NCBI GenBank assembly: GCA_017618515.1
Contig: JAFZUB010000068.1
Location: 1-21,361 of the forward strand
DNA length: 21,361 nucleotides
Source of the DNA: Bacteroidaceae bacterium
Lineage (GTDB): Bacteria > Bacteroidota > Bacteroidia > Bacteroidales > Bacteroidaceae
Direction: 5' to 3'
The notes beneath the pieces are model-generated. The model made no database searches, was not told where the DNA came from, and saw nothing but the letters and a program-made list of their open reading frames with translations. This document shows positions 6,823 through 14,712 of this stretch, piece by piece. How positions within the stretch are numbered: position 1 is the stretch's first letter; the number at the start of each line of letters is the position of its first letter. A program made the position numbers and the translations under genes.

Positions 6823-7884
6823 ATGATGAAAAAAATTAAGTCAAGAGCCCAGAGTCGAGTGTCGAGAGCTCTCGTTTTTTGCTTCTTTGCATTAGCCCTC
6901 ACCTCGTGCGGCAGCAAGAAGGAGGATACCAAGCCACTGCCTGTGGTGGTAAAGACAGAAGTTGCCAATGAGCAGGTTGGCTTTGGCAACCGCACCTACG
7001 TAGGCGTGGTAGAGGAAGAGTCGAGCACTGCCGTCAGCTTTACCGGTAGTGATATGCTCACCCGAGTGTATGTGAGTGAAGGGCAGCGCGTAGGGCGCGG
7101 TCAGTTGATCGCCACCATCGACCCCACCCAAGCTCGCAACATGCTGCGTGCCGCTGAGGCGCAGATGGCTCAGGCCAACGACGCATACAACCGTATGAAG
7201 CAGCTTTACGACAACAATGCCCTGCCCGAGATAAAATGGGTGGAGACACAGAGCAAGGTGGACCAGGCCAAGGCACAGCTCGACCTTGCCCGTAAGAATC
7301 TTGCCGACTGCTCTGTCCACGCCCCCGTCAGCGGAGTGATAGGCAGCGGCGTGAGGTCGGCTGGAGAGACGATGCTGCCCGCCATGCCCGTGGCTACCAT
7401 ATTGAATATAGGTAATGTTAAGATTAAGGCCAGCGTACCCGAAAAGGAGATGGCCTCTATACAGCCATCCACCCCCACTCGCATCACCGTGGAGGCTCTG
7501 CAAGCATCCTACAAGGGAGGACGCATAGAGAAAGGCGTGGAGGCTGACCCGCTCACCCACACCTATGACATTCGCATCCATGTGCCCAACAAGGGGCAGC
7601 AGCTACTGCCGGGCATGGTGTGCAACGTAGAGATAAAGGGCAGCGGACTCGCCGACCATGACGACGGCGGTGTGACAGTGCCCATTACGGCCGTGCAGCA
7701 GGGTGCCGACGGCAACAAGTTTGTGTGGCTGATGGTTAACGGTGCGGCTCATCGCCGGCAGGTGCAGCTCGGTACAAGCAAGGGCGACCGCATTGCAGTG
7801 AGCAGCGGTCTCAAGCCCGGCGATGTGGTAATCATTGAGGGCTTCCACCGACTGAGCGAAGGAACCAATATCACTACGCGATAG
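6823..7884 (+). CDS. RND efflux periplasmic adaptor (membrane fusion lipoprotein)
   Basis: 353 residues. The signal ends in LALTSC, so it is a lipoprotein with the lipidated cysteine near residue 29. The body follows the HlyD/AcrA plan: beta-barrel and lipoyl segment (GSDMLTRVYVSEGQRVGRGQ), alpha-helical hairpin (AAEAQMAQANDAYNRMKQLYDN ... KVDQAKAQLDLARKNL), second lipoyl half (SVHAPVSGVIG) and a C-terminal membrane-proximal domain. It bridges the inner-membrane pump and the outer-membrane channel encoded next. The ATGATG at 6823/6826 is chosen because the upstream TTG start would overlap the -7 promoter element. Degenerate heptamers (6845-6872) encode the basic n-region of the signal. Substrate unknown. 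Confidence 0.9.
   Translation: MMKKIKSRAQSRVSRALVFCFFALALTSCGSKKEDTKPLPVVVKTEVANEQVGFGNRTYVGVVEEESSTAVSFTGSDMLTRVYVSEGQRVGRGQLIATIDPTQARNMLRAAEAQMAQANDAYNRMKQLYDNNALPEIKWVETQSKVDQAKAQLDLARKNLADCSVHAPVSGVIGSGVRSAGETMLPAMPVATILNIGNVKIKASVPEKEMASIQPSTPTRITVEALQASYKGGRIEKGVEADPLTHTYDIRIHVPNKGQQLLPGMVCNVEIKGSGLADHDDGGVTVPITAVQQGADGNKFVWLMVNGAAHRRQVQLGTSKGDRIAVSSGLKPGDVVIIEGFHRLSEGTNITTR
6845..6872. repeat. Degenerate heptamer repeat over the adaptor signal peptide
   Basis: Units GAGCCCA, GAGTCGA, GTGTCGA, GAGCTCT in register, encoding the positively charged start of the lipoprotein signal. Weakly conserved, but the period agrees with the other heptamer repeats of the window. Confidence 0.5.
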
Positions 7885-7887
7885 AGA

Positions 7888-7956
7888 ACGGCAAAGCCGT
7901 CGCGAGAACTTGCATTTGCTGTCGGCGAAGCCGGTGCAAATCTTGCAGGCAAGTTC
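7888..7956 (+). other. Structured intercistronic spacer between adaptor and pump genes
   Basis: A small hairpin ACGGC-AAA-GCCGT (7888-7900) is followed by a larger stem: GAACTTGC (7906-7913) pairs with GCAAGTTC (7949-7956), ATTTGC pairs with GCAAAT, and CGGC-GAA-GCCG closes the tip. A 7-nt bulge lies on the 3' side. The element sits in the 118-bp gap between two genes whose products are needed together. It could tune the adaptor:pump ratio by RNA stability or partial termination, or be a dispersed repeat. No T-tract follows. Confidence 0.5.
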
Positions 7957-7970
7957 GAGAGCGAAGCGGC

Positions 7971-7991
7971 AATGTTCAATGTTCAATGTTC
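7971..7991. repeat. AATGTTC heptamer repeat before the pump gene
   Basis: Three exact heptamers AATGTTC lie just upstream of the RND pump start at 8003. They contain out-of-place ATG triplets, one of them in frame with the pump. Confidence 0.8.
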
Positions 7992-8002
7992 AAAAGCACG
8001 CA

Positions 8003-11000
8003 ATGAAAAACAAAGACTGGGTTGCATGGCTGATGCGCAGCTACCGCATCACATTTCTGATGATAGGACTGCTGCTGGTGCTCGGCTTCTTCGGCTTCCG
8101 TCGCATGGCGAAGGCTGAGTTCCCCGAAATGGTCATCCGTCAGGGCATAGTGGCCGCCGTCTATCCCGGTGCCACTGCCGAGGAGGTGGAGGAGCAGGTG
8201 GCACGCCCCCTGGAGCGCTATCTGTTTACCTTCGACGAGGTAAAGCGCCACAAGACCACCACCACATCCAAGAACGGCATGTGCATAGTGATGGTCGAGC
8301 TGCAGGACAATGTGCAGAACAAAGATGAGGTGTGGTCAAAGATACGCCACGGCCTCAATGCGTTCAAGCTGCAGGGCCTGCCACAAGGCGTAGTGGCACT
8401 GGCCGTGAACGATAACTTCGGCTCCGCCTCCGCACTACTCATTGCCATCGAGAGCGACAACCGCTCCTACCGCAACCTCAAGAGCTACAGCGACGACCTC
8501 GCCGACGCCTTGCGACGCATACCCTCCGTAAGCAACGTGGTGCTCTACGGCAACACCAAGGAGCAGATAACCATCTACGTGGACCAGCAGCGCCTCAGTG
8601 CTTACGGCATTGGCAAGGCAGCCATGGTGCAAGCTCTCCACGCCGCAGGCAACACCACCGCCGCAGGCTCTGTCAGCGGCCAGGAGAAAGACATACCCAT
8701 CCATATCAAGCCCGCCGCCAGCAGCGAGGCAGAGATAGAGAATATCATTATCTACTCCGACCCGCAGAACCACGTGGTTCGAGTGAAGGACGTGGCACAG
8801 GTGAAGCGCGAATACGACACCGACGAGAGCTACATACAGTATAACGGCCACCTCTGCGTGCTTCTCAGCCTCGAGATGATGGACGGCAACAATATCGTGC
8901 AGTACGGCAAGGACGTGCAGGCCGTGCTCGACGACTTCCAGCAAAACAAACTGCCCAGCGACGTCACGGTGAGCCGCATCGCCGACCAGTGTAAGGTGGT
9001 GGAGAACAGCGTAGCCGACTTTATGATCAATCTCCTAGAGTCGATGCTCGTCATTGTGATAGTGATGCTCATCCTCTTCCCCTGGCGCACTGCCGTGGTG
9101 GCAGGAGTAATGGTGCCACTGTCCACCTTCATCAGCATCGGCATCATGTATCTGCTGGGCGCTCCGCTCAACACCTGCACCCTGGCAGGACTCATCATAG
9201 TGCTCGGAATGGTGGTGGACAACGCCATCGTGGTGCTCGACGGCTACCTCGACTTCGTCAAGAAAGGTATGTCGCGCTGGCACGCTGCCGCCCACTCTGC
9301 ACAGAAGTATTTCATGCCAATGATGTTGGCCACGCTATGTATCTGCGCGATATTCTTCCCATTCCTCTTCACGCTCACCGGAGTGATGAAAGACTTTATC
9401 TTCTGGCTGCCGTGGACCATCTTCATCAACCTCATGGTGTCGCTAATGCTCGCTGTGGTGCTGCTGCCCAAGCTGGAGCTCATACTTATCAAGCCCCACA
9501 CCATAAGGCGCAAGACCGACAAGAAAGCTCTCACCGACCATGTGCAGGACTTCTACAACAGAGTGCTCAGATGGACCTTCCGCAATCCCTGGCTCACTAT
9601 CATCGGAGCAGCGGCACTGGTGGTAGTCTCAGTGGTAGTCATCGTGCCCAACCTTAAGGTACGCATGATGCCCACCGCCGATCGCGACCAGTTTGCCGTG
9701 GAGATATTCCTACCCGAAGGCAGCGGCCTCAAGGACACCCGCGCCATCGTGGACTCCATAGAGACGGCACTGCGCCAGGAGGACAAGGTGGTAAGCATCA
9801 CCAGCTTCGTGGGCTGCTCCTCGCCGCGCTTCCACCAGGCATACGCCCCCAAGGTGGCAGGGCGCAACTATGCCCAGATGATTGTCAACACCAAATCGCA
9901 GTATGCCACCCTCGACCTGCTCGACAAGATGGAGTCCCTCTACAGCGAGCGCTACCCCAATGCTTTCGTCAAGTTTAAGCAGCTCGACTTCCAGAACTTC
10001 AATCCCTTTGAGTATCGCTTCTACGGCGACAATGCCGACTCGCTGCGTGTGGTGAGCGAGCGCATGATGGCCCGTATGCGCCAGATGCCCGAGCTGATGA
10101 ACGTACATACCGACTGGGATGAGCCGCGCCCACTGATTGAGGTGGAGCTCGACCCCATCAACTCCTCGCTGCTGGGCATCAACCGCACCATCACCGAGCT
10201 GCAGCTCGCCATTGCCACAGGCAACACCAAGATGGGCCAGCTATGGGAGGGCGACTATGAGGTGCCCCTCGTGCTTAAGGAGATAGGCAACAGCGACCTC
10301 GACTGCGACGATATCAGCAATCTATACATAGGCTATCACGCCACCACCGGCGTAGCCCTGCGCCAAGTGGCCACCGTGGCTCCGGCATGGGGTGCTGCCA
10401 ATATCATCCACCGCGGAGGAGAGAGATGCATCACCGTGACCTGCGACCTCAAGCGCAACATACTGCCCAAGCCGCTCCACGAGCAACTGCAGCAGATAGC
10501 CTCCAACGAGATAACGCTGCCGCAGGGAGTGCGCTTCGAGGTGGGCGGAGAGCCCGAGAATGACCGCGAGACGGGCGGACATATCCTCACTGGCTTCATC
10601 ATAGCCCTCATCATCGTGTTCTTCTTCATCCTGTTCAACTTCCGCAAATACAAGCTCACCATCGTCTGCATGGTAGCCATACTGCTTATGCTGCCCGGCG
10701 CACTGCTCGGACTGTGGCTCATGAACCGCGCTGTAGGTCTCACCTCCATCTTCGGCTTCGTCACGCTGGTCGGCATGATTATGCGCAACGAGATACTCAT
10801 CTTTGAGCACGCCAACGATATGCGGGAGCGCGGGCTCAGTGTGCGCGACGCAGCCTACGACGCAGGCCGCCGACGCATGGTGCCCATCTTCCTCACCACC
10901 GCCACCACCGCAGTGGGCGTAGTGCCGATGATTATCGCTGCCACTAACTTCTGGATGCCTGTGGGCGTCACCATCTTCGCCGGAGGCATAGGTGCACTCA

Positions 11001-11056
11001 TCCTTGTGGTCACCGTGCTGCCAGTGGTTTATTGGAAACTGTTCGATAAAGCATAA
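8003..11056 (+). CDS. RND-family efflux pump, inner-membrane permease (AcrB/HAE1-like)
   Basis: 1017 residues, the usual size. It is a proton-driven trimeric exporter subunit. The family layout is clear: TM1 (about 14-32), a large periplasmic loop starting AEFPEMVIRQGIVAAVYPGA, a TM2-TM6 block (about 340-480), a second periplasmic loop and a C-terminal helix block ending near residue 1010. In TM4 the motif GMVVDNAIVV carries the proton-relay aspartate at D406 with asparagine at 407, where AcrB has two aspartates; a single Asp is common in this branch. The ATG at 8003 is chosen because the upstream frame runs through a hairpin and an AATGTTC repeat and has no transporter-like sequence. An in-frame ATG at 7979 is a less likely alternative. 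It lies between its adaptor and TolC partners. Confidence 0.95.
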   Translation: MKNKDWVAWLMRSYRITFLMIGLLLVLGFFGFRRMAKAEFPEMVIRQGIVAAVYPGATAEEVEEQVARPLERYLFTFDEVKRHKTTTTSKNGMCIVMVELQDNVQNKDEVWSKIRHGLNAFKLQGLPQGVVALAVNDNFGSASALLIAIESDNRSYRNLKSYSDDLADALRRIPSVSNVVLYGNTKEQITIYVDQQRLSAYGIGKAAMVQALHAAGNTTAAGSVSGQEKDIPIHIKPAASSEAEIENIIIYSDPQNHVVRVKDVAQVKREYDTDESYIQYNGHLCVLLSLEMMDGNNIVQYGKDVQAVLDDFQQNKLPSDVTVSRIADQCKVVENSVADFMINLLESMLVIVIVMLILFPWRTAVVAGVMVPLSTFISIGIMYLLGAPLNTCTLAGLIIVLGMVVDNAIVVLDGYLDFVKKGMSRWHAAAHSAQKYFMPMMLATLCICAIFFPFLFTLTGVMKDFIFWLPWTIFINLMVSLMLAVVLLPKLELILIKPHTIRRKTDKKALTDHVQDFYNRVLRWTFRNPWLTIIGAAALVVVSVVVIVPNLKVRMMPTADRDQFAVEIFLPEGSGLKDTRAIVDSIETALRQEDKVVSITSFVGCSSPRFHQAYAPKVAGRNYAQMIVNTKSQYATLDLLDKMESLYSERYPNAFVKFKQLDFQNFNPFEYRFYGDNADSLRVVSERMMARMRQMPELMNVHTDWDEPRPLIEVELDPINSSLLGINRTITELQLAIATGNTKMGQLWEGDYEVPLVLKEIGNSDLDCDDISNLYIGYHATTGVALRQVATVAPAWGAANIIHRGGERCITVTCDLKRNILPKPLHEQLQQIASNEITLPQGVRFEVGGEPENDRETGGHILTGFIIALIIVFFFILFNFRKYKLTIVCMVAILLMLPGALLGLWLMNRAVGLTSIFGFVTLVGMIMRNEILIFEHANDMRERGLSVRDAAYDAGRRRMVPIFLTTATTAVGVVPMIIAATNFWMPVGVTIFAGGIGALILVVTVLPVVYWKLFDKA

Positions 11057-11063
11057 CCGCTAC

Positions 11064-11134
11064 TCTATAACCAATAACCCATAACCTATAACCATTAAAT
11101 TTCTATAACCAATAACCCATAACCTATAACCATT
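11064..11134. repeat. Two perfect 33-bp direct repeats made of TATAACC-like heptamers
   Basis: Copies at 11064-11096 and 11102-11134 are identical, separated by AAATT (period 38). Each is built from four heptamer-like units (TATAACC, AATAACC, CATAACC, TATAACC). Together they fill almost all of the gap between the pump stop (11056) and the tolC ATG (11138). Confidence 0.95.
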
Positions 11135-11137
11135 CAT

Positions 11138-12472
11138 ATGAGGTTCCTACTCACCATACTCTGTTCCCTGTTCTCTATCTTCTGTGTGGCACAGCAGCGC
11201 TACACCCTCGCCCAGTGCCTTGACAGTGCGCGAGTACACAACCGCACACTGCAAAACGCTGCCCTTGCCATAGAGCAGGCCGACCTGCAGGTCAGCGAGG
11301 CACGCACCAAGTACTATCCCCAGATATCCGCCAACGTCATGGCCTTCCACACCTTCGACAAGATGGTCAAAGGCGACGGCGTCATTCCACCCGAGGTGGC
11401 AGCCATCTCCCCCGCGCTGGCCGACTATGTGGGGCAGCCCTACACCGTGCGTGAACTCAACAGCGCCTACACCGCCACCCTCTCTGTCATGCAGCCCATC
11501 TACACAGGCGGACAAATACGCACTGCCCATCGCCTCGCCGCCTTGCAGCGCGACGTGGAGGAACTCAAGCTACATCTGCAGGAGCACAATCTGGAGCAGA
11601 AAATCATTGAGAACTACTGGCAGATAGCAGCCGTGAAATATAACCTCACCACCCTCGATGCTGCCGACAGCCAGGTGGCAGAGGTACGGCGCCAGGTGGA
11701 GCAGTTCCTCGGTGCCGGCATGTGCACCGACAACGACCTGCTGCGTGTCAAACTGCGCCAGCAGGAGCTCGCCAGCCAGCGATTGCGACTCGACAACGCC
11801 CAGCATGTGCTGCTCCTACTCCTCGCCCAGCAGATAGGCCTCGCCAACAAGGAGATAGATATAGAGTTAGGAGTGAGGAATGAGGAGTTAGGAGTGAAGA
11901 GTCAAGAGGCTAATGGTCAATCAAACAGAGAAGAGCTTTCCCTCGCAGCCAAGGGGATAGAGGCAGCACAGCTGCAAGTCAAGATGGAGCGTGCCAAGCT
12001 CATGCCCACCATTGGCATAGGCCTGATAGGCTACAACACGGGACTCGGCGGACTCTCCTCACGCGCTCGCAGCATCGTAGATGACAATATGCTCAACGCC
12101 ATGGTGGCAGCCACCGTCAGTGTGCCCATCAGCGACTGGTGGGGCGGCAGCAAAGCCATCAAGCGCCGTCAGATCGAGGTGCGTCGCCAGCAGAATAACC
12201 TGCTCGACCTGCAAGAGCAAATCAACGTAGATATTGAGTCGGCACGCGCCGACCTCGCGCAGGCCACCAAGCAGATAGAAATAGCGCAGGCCTCCGTGGA
12301 CCAAGCCACCGAAAACCTGCGCATCACCACCTTGCAATATCGCGCCGGCACAGCCCCCCTCACCGATCTCCTCGATGCCGAGACACTCCATCGCCAGGCG
12401 CAAAACTCGCTCAACAATGCCCGCGCCGACTATCAGCGCAGCAGAGCTATTTACCTGCTCAAGAGCAGGTAA
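11138..12472 (+). CDS. TolC-family outer-membrane efflux channel
   Basis: 444 residues. A signal peptide (MRFLLTILCSLFSIFCVA, about 18-20 residues) is followed by two outer-membrane efflux protein halves rich in long coiled helices (for example LALQ/EQAD-type heptads, AARADLAQATKQIEIAQASV) and beta segments such as SAYTATLSVMQPIYTGGQ. It forms the trimeric exit duct of the RND pump encoded upstream. The three genes run in the order adaptor, pump, channel. Residues about 243-256 (ELGVRNEELGVKSQE) are encoded by GAGTTAG-type heptamer tandem repeats, probably an expanded loop between helices. The last ten codon-bases coincide with a perfect hairpin that ends on the stop codon. Confidence 0.92.
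   Translation: MRFLLTILCSLFSIFCVAQQRYTLAQCLDSARVHNRTLQNAALAIEQADLQVSEARTKYYPQISANVMAFHTFDKMVKGDGVIPPEVAAISPALADYVGQPYTVRELNSAYTATLSVMQPIYTGGQIRTAHRLAALQRDVEELKLHLQEHNLEQKIIENYWQIAAVKYNLTTLDAADSQVAEVRRQVEQFLGAGMCTDNDLLRVKLRQQELASQRLRLDNAQHVLLLLLAQQIGLANKEIDIELGVRNEELGVKSQEANGQSNREELSLAAKGIEAAQLQVKMERAKLMPTIGIGLIGYNTGLGGLSSRARSIVDDNMLNAMVAATVSVPISDWWGGSKAIKRRQIEVRRQQNNLLDLQEQINVDIESARADLAQATKQIEIAQASVDQATENLRITTLQYRAGTAPLTDLLDAETLHRQAQNSLNNARADYQRSRAIYLLKSR
11864..11905. repeat. In-frame heptamer tandem repeat inside tolC-like gene
   Basis: Six units in register: GAGTTAG, GAGTGAG, GAATGAG, GAGTTAG, GAGTGAA, GAGTCAA. The 42-bp length is a multiple of 3, so the reading frame survives. The same unit occurs on the minus strand upstream of ddh (4531-4558). 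Confidence 0.85.
12451..12472. terminator. Perfect 10-bp-arm hairpin ending on the tolC stop codon
   Basis: TTACCTGCTC-AA-GAGCAGGTAA is a perfect inverted repeat whose last bases are the TAA stop of the channel gene. It lies between convergent genes and could act from both strands. No strong T-tract follows on the plus strand, so function as an intrinsic terminator is uncertain; 3'-end protection of mRNA is another possibility. Confidence 0.5.
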
Positions 12473-12500
12473 TGGCTTAATGGCTTAGGTGGCTTAATAG
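12471..12500. repeat. ATGGCTTA-type tandem repeat between convergent genes
   Basis: Four near-repeats of GGCTTA with 2-3-bp linkers (AATGGCTTA, ATGGCTTA, GGTGGCTTA, ATAGCTTA) fill the 29-bp gap between the tolC stop and the stop of the fimbrillin-like lipoprotein gene. Confidence 0.7.
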
Positions 12501-12501
12501 C

Positions 12502-14688
12502 TTACAGATCTCTTACGAGGCGGACGGCAGCGCCGTCGTGCTTACCCATGTTGCCTAAGGAGACATTGTCTTCGTAGAAATAGAGGAAGTCGGCCCACTT
12601 GTCGCCGACCTGGGTAGTGGACCAGTAGCGGCCTTCGTCCTGCACTCCCTGGATCTTGACTAGCCAATTCACGTAGCCGACCTCGAAGATTCTCGTTCCT
12701 GCGGCAGGCAGGAAGATGGCTCCGGCGCTCTCCATCTGCTCCCATTGATCGTCGTTGTAGGTGTTGTCGGCGTAGTGCATGGCCTGTGCTGCCCATTTGC
12801 ATCCCGTGGGCTGAGTCCATATGTCGGGGAGCAGTATGAGTCCTTTGACTCCCTTGACTGTTGCCAGTCCGTATTTCTCGGCGTGTCCCTTGCGCCAGCG
12901 GAGCAGGTATTCCCACTCTTTGGATGACAGTGTGCGCCATCCGCTGTTTTCTTTGTTGCCAGCGCCGATGATGGCATTGTATCCCCAGTCGGCAGTGCCT
13001 GTGAGGTCTTCGTTGTAGAACCACCAGCAGTTACTATAGTCATCCCATCCGGTGCGGTGCTCATACATAGTGCTGTTTGGCTGCCAGCATGTCTGTCCGT
13101 TGTAGTATCCTGTGCATCCGTAGCTGAAGAGGGTCATGTCGGGTGTATCGTTGTATGTGTCGGCCATATCGCCATTAGTCTCCACCATTGATGTCTGGTC
13201 TTTGAGCAGTGCGAATGTCCATCGCTTCCAATGCCCCCGATCTACGTGTGGGTCGGTGCCAAACTCTTCGCAGTGTGCTGTGAGGTTAGCCTTGGCGAAA
13301 TAGACGGCTTTGTCGTCGCTGACGCTGAAGGAGCCTGTGCTGGTAAGGTCTGGGTTGGCAGAGCTGAGGGAAATATCGATGCTCTGTGTGGTGTTGCGCT
13401 CCATGGCGGGCAGGTTCACTTTATTGCTGTAGGTGTAGGAGTATGTCGTGCTGGGCACTCCCTCGGGCAGCACTGGGTGGCATCGCATCTCGACTGTGAA
13501 GTTGTCGTCTCCTGTGGGCAGCACGGGCACGAAGATGGTGTGCATCTCGCCGCCGTTTATCTGGAACGACGTAAATTTGCCCTGGCCGAAGGTAAGAGTC
13601 ATCGTGCGCTCAGCCTTAGCAGTTGTAGTTTGAGGTTTGAGGTTTGGAATTTTACCGTCAAAGTCGCGGAGTTCTATCTGGCCATTGAGGCGGTAGTTGT
13701 CGCTGGTCAGGATTACTTCGTCTACCACCACGGGGTCTTGTGTGGCGTTGGTGAGGTTCAGCTTCACTGCTGCGCAGATGTTTTGCAGCTGCAGCGTGTC
13801 ACCCATAGTGGCGGAGTAGCCGACCATCGGCACAGTGATTATCTGCTTGGTTTGGCCGTAGAGCTCGCTGTTATAGGCAGCGGGCACGGTGCACTGGAGG
13901 GTGAGTGATGGCGGAACGGGGAAGAAGGAAGAGGCTTCTTCGTTGTCCTTATAGCTGACACTAACGTCTTCGACGCCCGTGGCAGCCCAGATGGGCTTGT
14001 CTTTGGCAAACGAGCTGAGGTATGAACTCAAGATAAACGTGAGGTCGGCAATCGACACTACGGGAATGGATGATGTCTGAGGGCTGACGGTTGATGTCTG
14101 AGTATTGATGCTGCCCATTACCATTTTGTCGCCCGTAGCCCATTGCATGCGCGGGGCTGTGTTGTTGCGGTAGTTCTCCACGCCGAGCCAGAGTCCGACG
14201 AAGCTGCTGCCGCCGTTCATTGTCTCGTCCCAGTAGCGGCACCACAGCATCTGGGCCTCGGTGGCTCGCTGCAGGGCGTAGTCGCCGTCGTTGTCGGTGC
14301 CCTCCATAGTGCCTTCGCCATACGTCAGCTGGCGTGTGCGCTCGGTGCCGTTGATGTCATTGTCGAGGTGGATATTGAGCACGCCCTCGTCACCCATGGT
14401 GTATGTGAAGGTGCCGAACACATGGCCTCCGTACATATCTATGGGCTCGTCGGAGTCGGCGGGCAGGAGGAACTTATACCAGTAGCCGGTGCCATTGCCG
14501 TCGAAGTGATAGGCCTGCACAATGCGCGAGTACTCGCCGTTGGCTACAGTGTCTTGGGCAGCGTATTCGGCATACCAGTCTCCGGACATGGAGTAGGAGA
14601 TGTCCAGTTCGTTCTTACAACTGGAAAAAACGAAAACGAAAAGAAGAAACGAAAACGATAACGATAACGAAAACGGGAACTTTTTCAT
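12502..14688 (-). CDS. Large surface lipoprotein: fimbrillin-like middle with Fib-succ-major/FGE-like C-terminus
   Basis: 728 residues. The signal ends in FSSC with the lipidated cysteine at residue 24. The N-terminal part (about 28-160) looks like a small beta-barrel, lipocalin-like domain (SGDWYAEYAAQ..., HFDGNGTGYWYKF). The middle (about 195-445) has fimbrillin-type beta features (AAVKLNLTNATQDPVVVDEVIL; GGEMHTIFVPVLPTGDDNFTVEM). The end (about 460-728) resembles the Fibrobacter-major-paralogous/DUF1566 or FGE-like fold, with GWRTLSSKEWEYLLRW, GRYWSTTQ and the closing GAAVRLVRDL. I infer a cell-surface, possibly adhesive or glycan-contacting role. It lies 24 bp after the propeller gene and probably shares its promoter. 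Hexamer repeats encode its signal peptide and heptamers encode part of the middle. No reverse transcriptase is nearby, so a diversity-generating system is not supported. Confidence 0.75.
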   Translation of the reverse strand: MKKFPFSLSLSFSFLLFVFVFSSCKNELDISYSMSGDWYAEYAAQDTVANGEYSRIVQAYHFDGNGTGYWYKFLLPADSDEPIDMYGGHVFGTFTYTMGDEGVLNIHLDNDINGTERTRQLTYGEGTMEGTDNDGDYALQRATEAQMLWCRYWDETMNGGSSFVGLWLGVENYRNNTAPRMQWATGDKMVMGSINTQTSTVSPQTSSIPVVSIADLTFILSSYLSSFAKDKPIWAATGVEDVSVSYKDNEEASSFFPVPPSLTLQCTVPAAYNSELYGQTKQIITVPMVGYSATMGDTLQLQNICAAVKLNLTNATQDPVVVDEVILTSDNYRLNGQIELRDFDGKIPNLKPQTTTAKAERTMTLTFGQGKFTSFQINGGEMHTIFVPVLPTGDDNFTVEMRCHPVLPEGVPSTTYSYTYSNKVNLPAMERNTTQSIDISLSSANPDLTSTGSFSVSDDKAVYFAKANLTAHCEEFGTDPHVDRGHWKRWTFALLKDQTSMVETNGDMADTYNDTPDMTLFSYGCTGYYNGQTCWQPNSTMYEHRTGWDDYSNCWWFYNEDLTGTADWGYNAIIGAGNKENSGWRTLSSKEWEYLLRWRKGHAEKYGLATVKGVKGLILLPDIWTQPTGCKWAAQAMHYADNTYNDDQWEQMESAGAIFLPAAGTRIFEVGYVNWLVKIQGVQDEGRYWSTTQVGDKWADFLYFYEDNVSLGNMGKHDGAAVRLVRDL
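13623..13650. repeat. TTTGAGG heptamer repeat inside the fimbrillin-like gene
   Basis: TTTGAGG, TTTGAGG and TTTGGAA follow a degenerate first unit. The same heptamer appears in the leader of the propeller gene (15601-15628). It encodes a proline/lysine-rich linker (IPNLKPQTTTAK). Confidence 0.7.
14631..14679. repeat. Hexamer repeat encoding the signal peptide core
   Basis: Plus strand is a run of CGAAAA/CGATAA-type hexamers with one 7-bp slip. On the minus strand these give alternating Ser/Phe/Leu/Val codons, so the hydrophobic core of the lipoprotein signal is itself a simple-sequence repeat. Confidence 0.75.
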
Positions 14689-14712
14689 AATTTATATCTA
14701 TTTTATTCTGAT

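Noticed and set aside
7910..8002. Longer pump start upstream of 8003
   Set aside because: Those codons lie in the stem-loop and AATGTTC repeat and look nothing like a pump N-terminus.
12502..14688. Target protein of a diversity-generating retroelement
   Set aside because: The C-terminal fold resembles such targets, but no reverse transcriptase or template/variable repeat pair is present.
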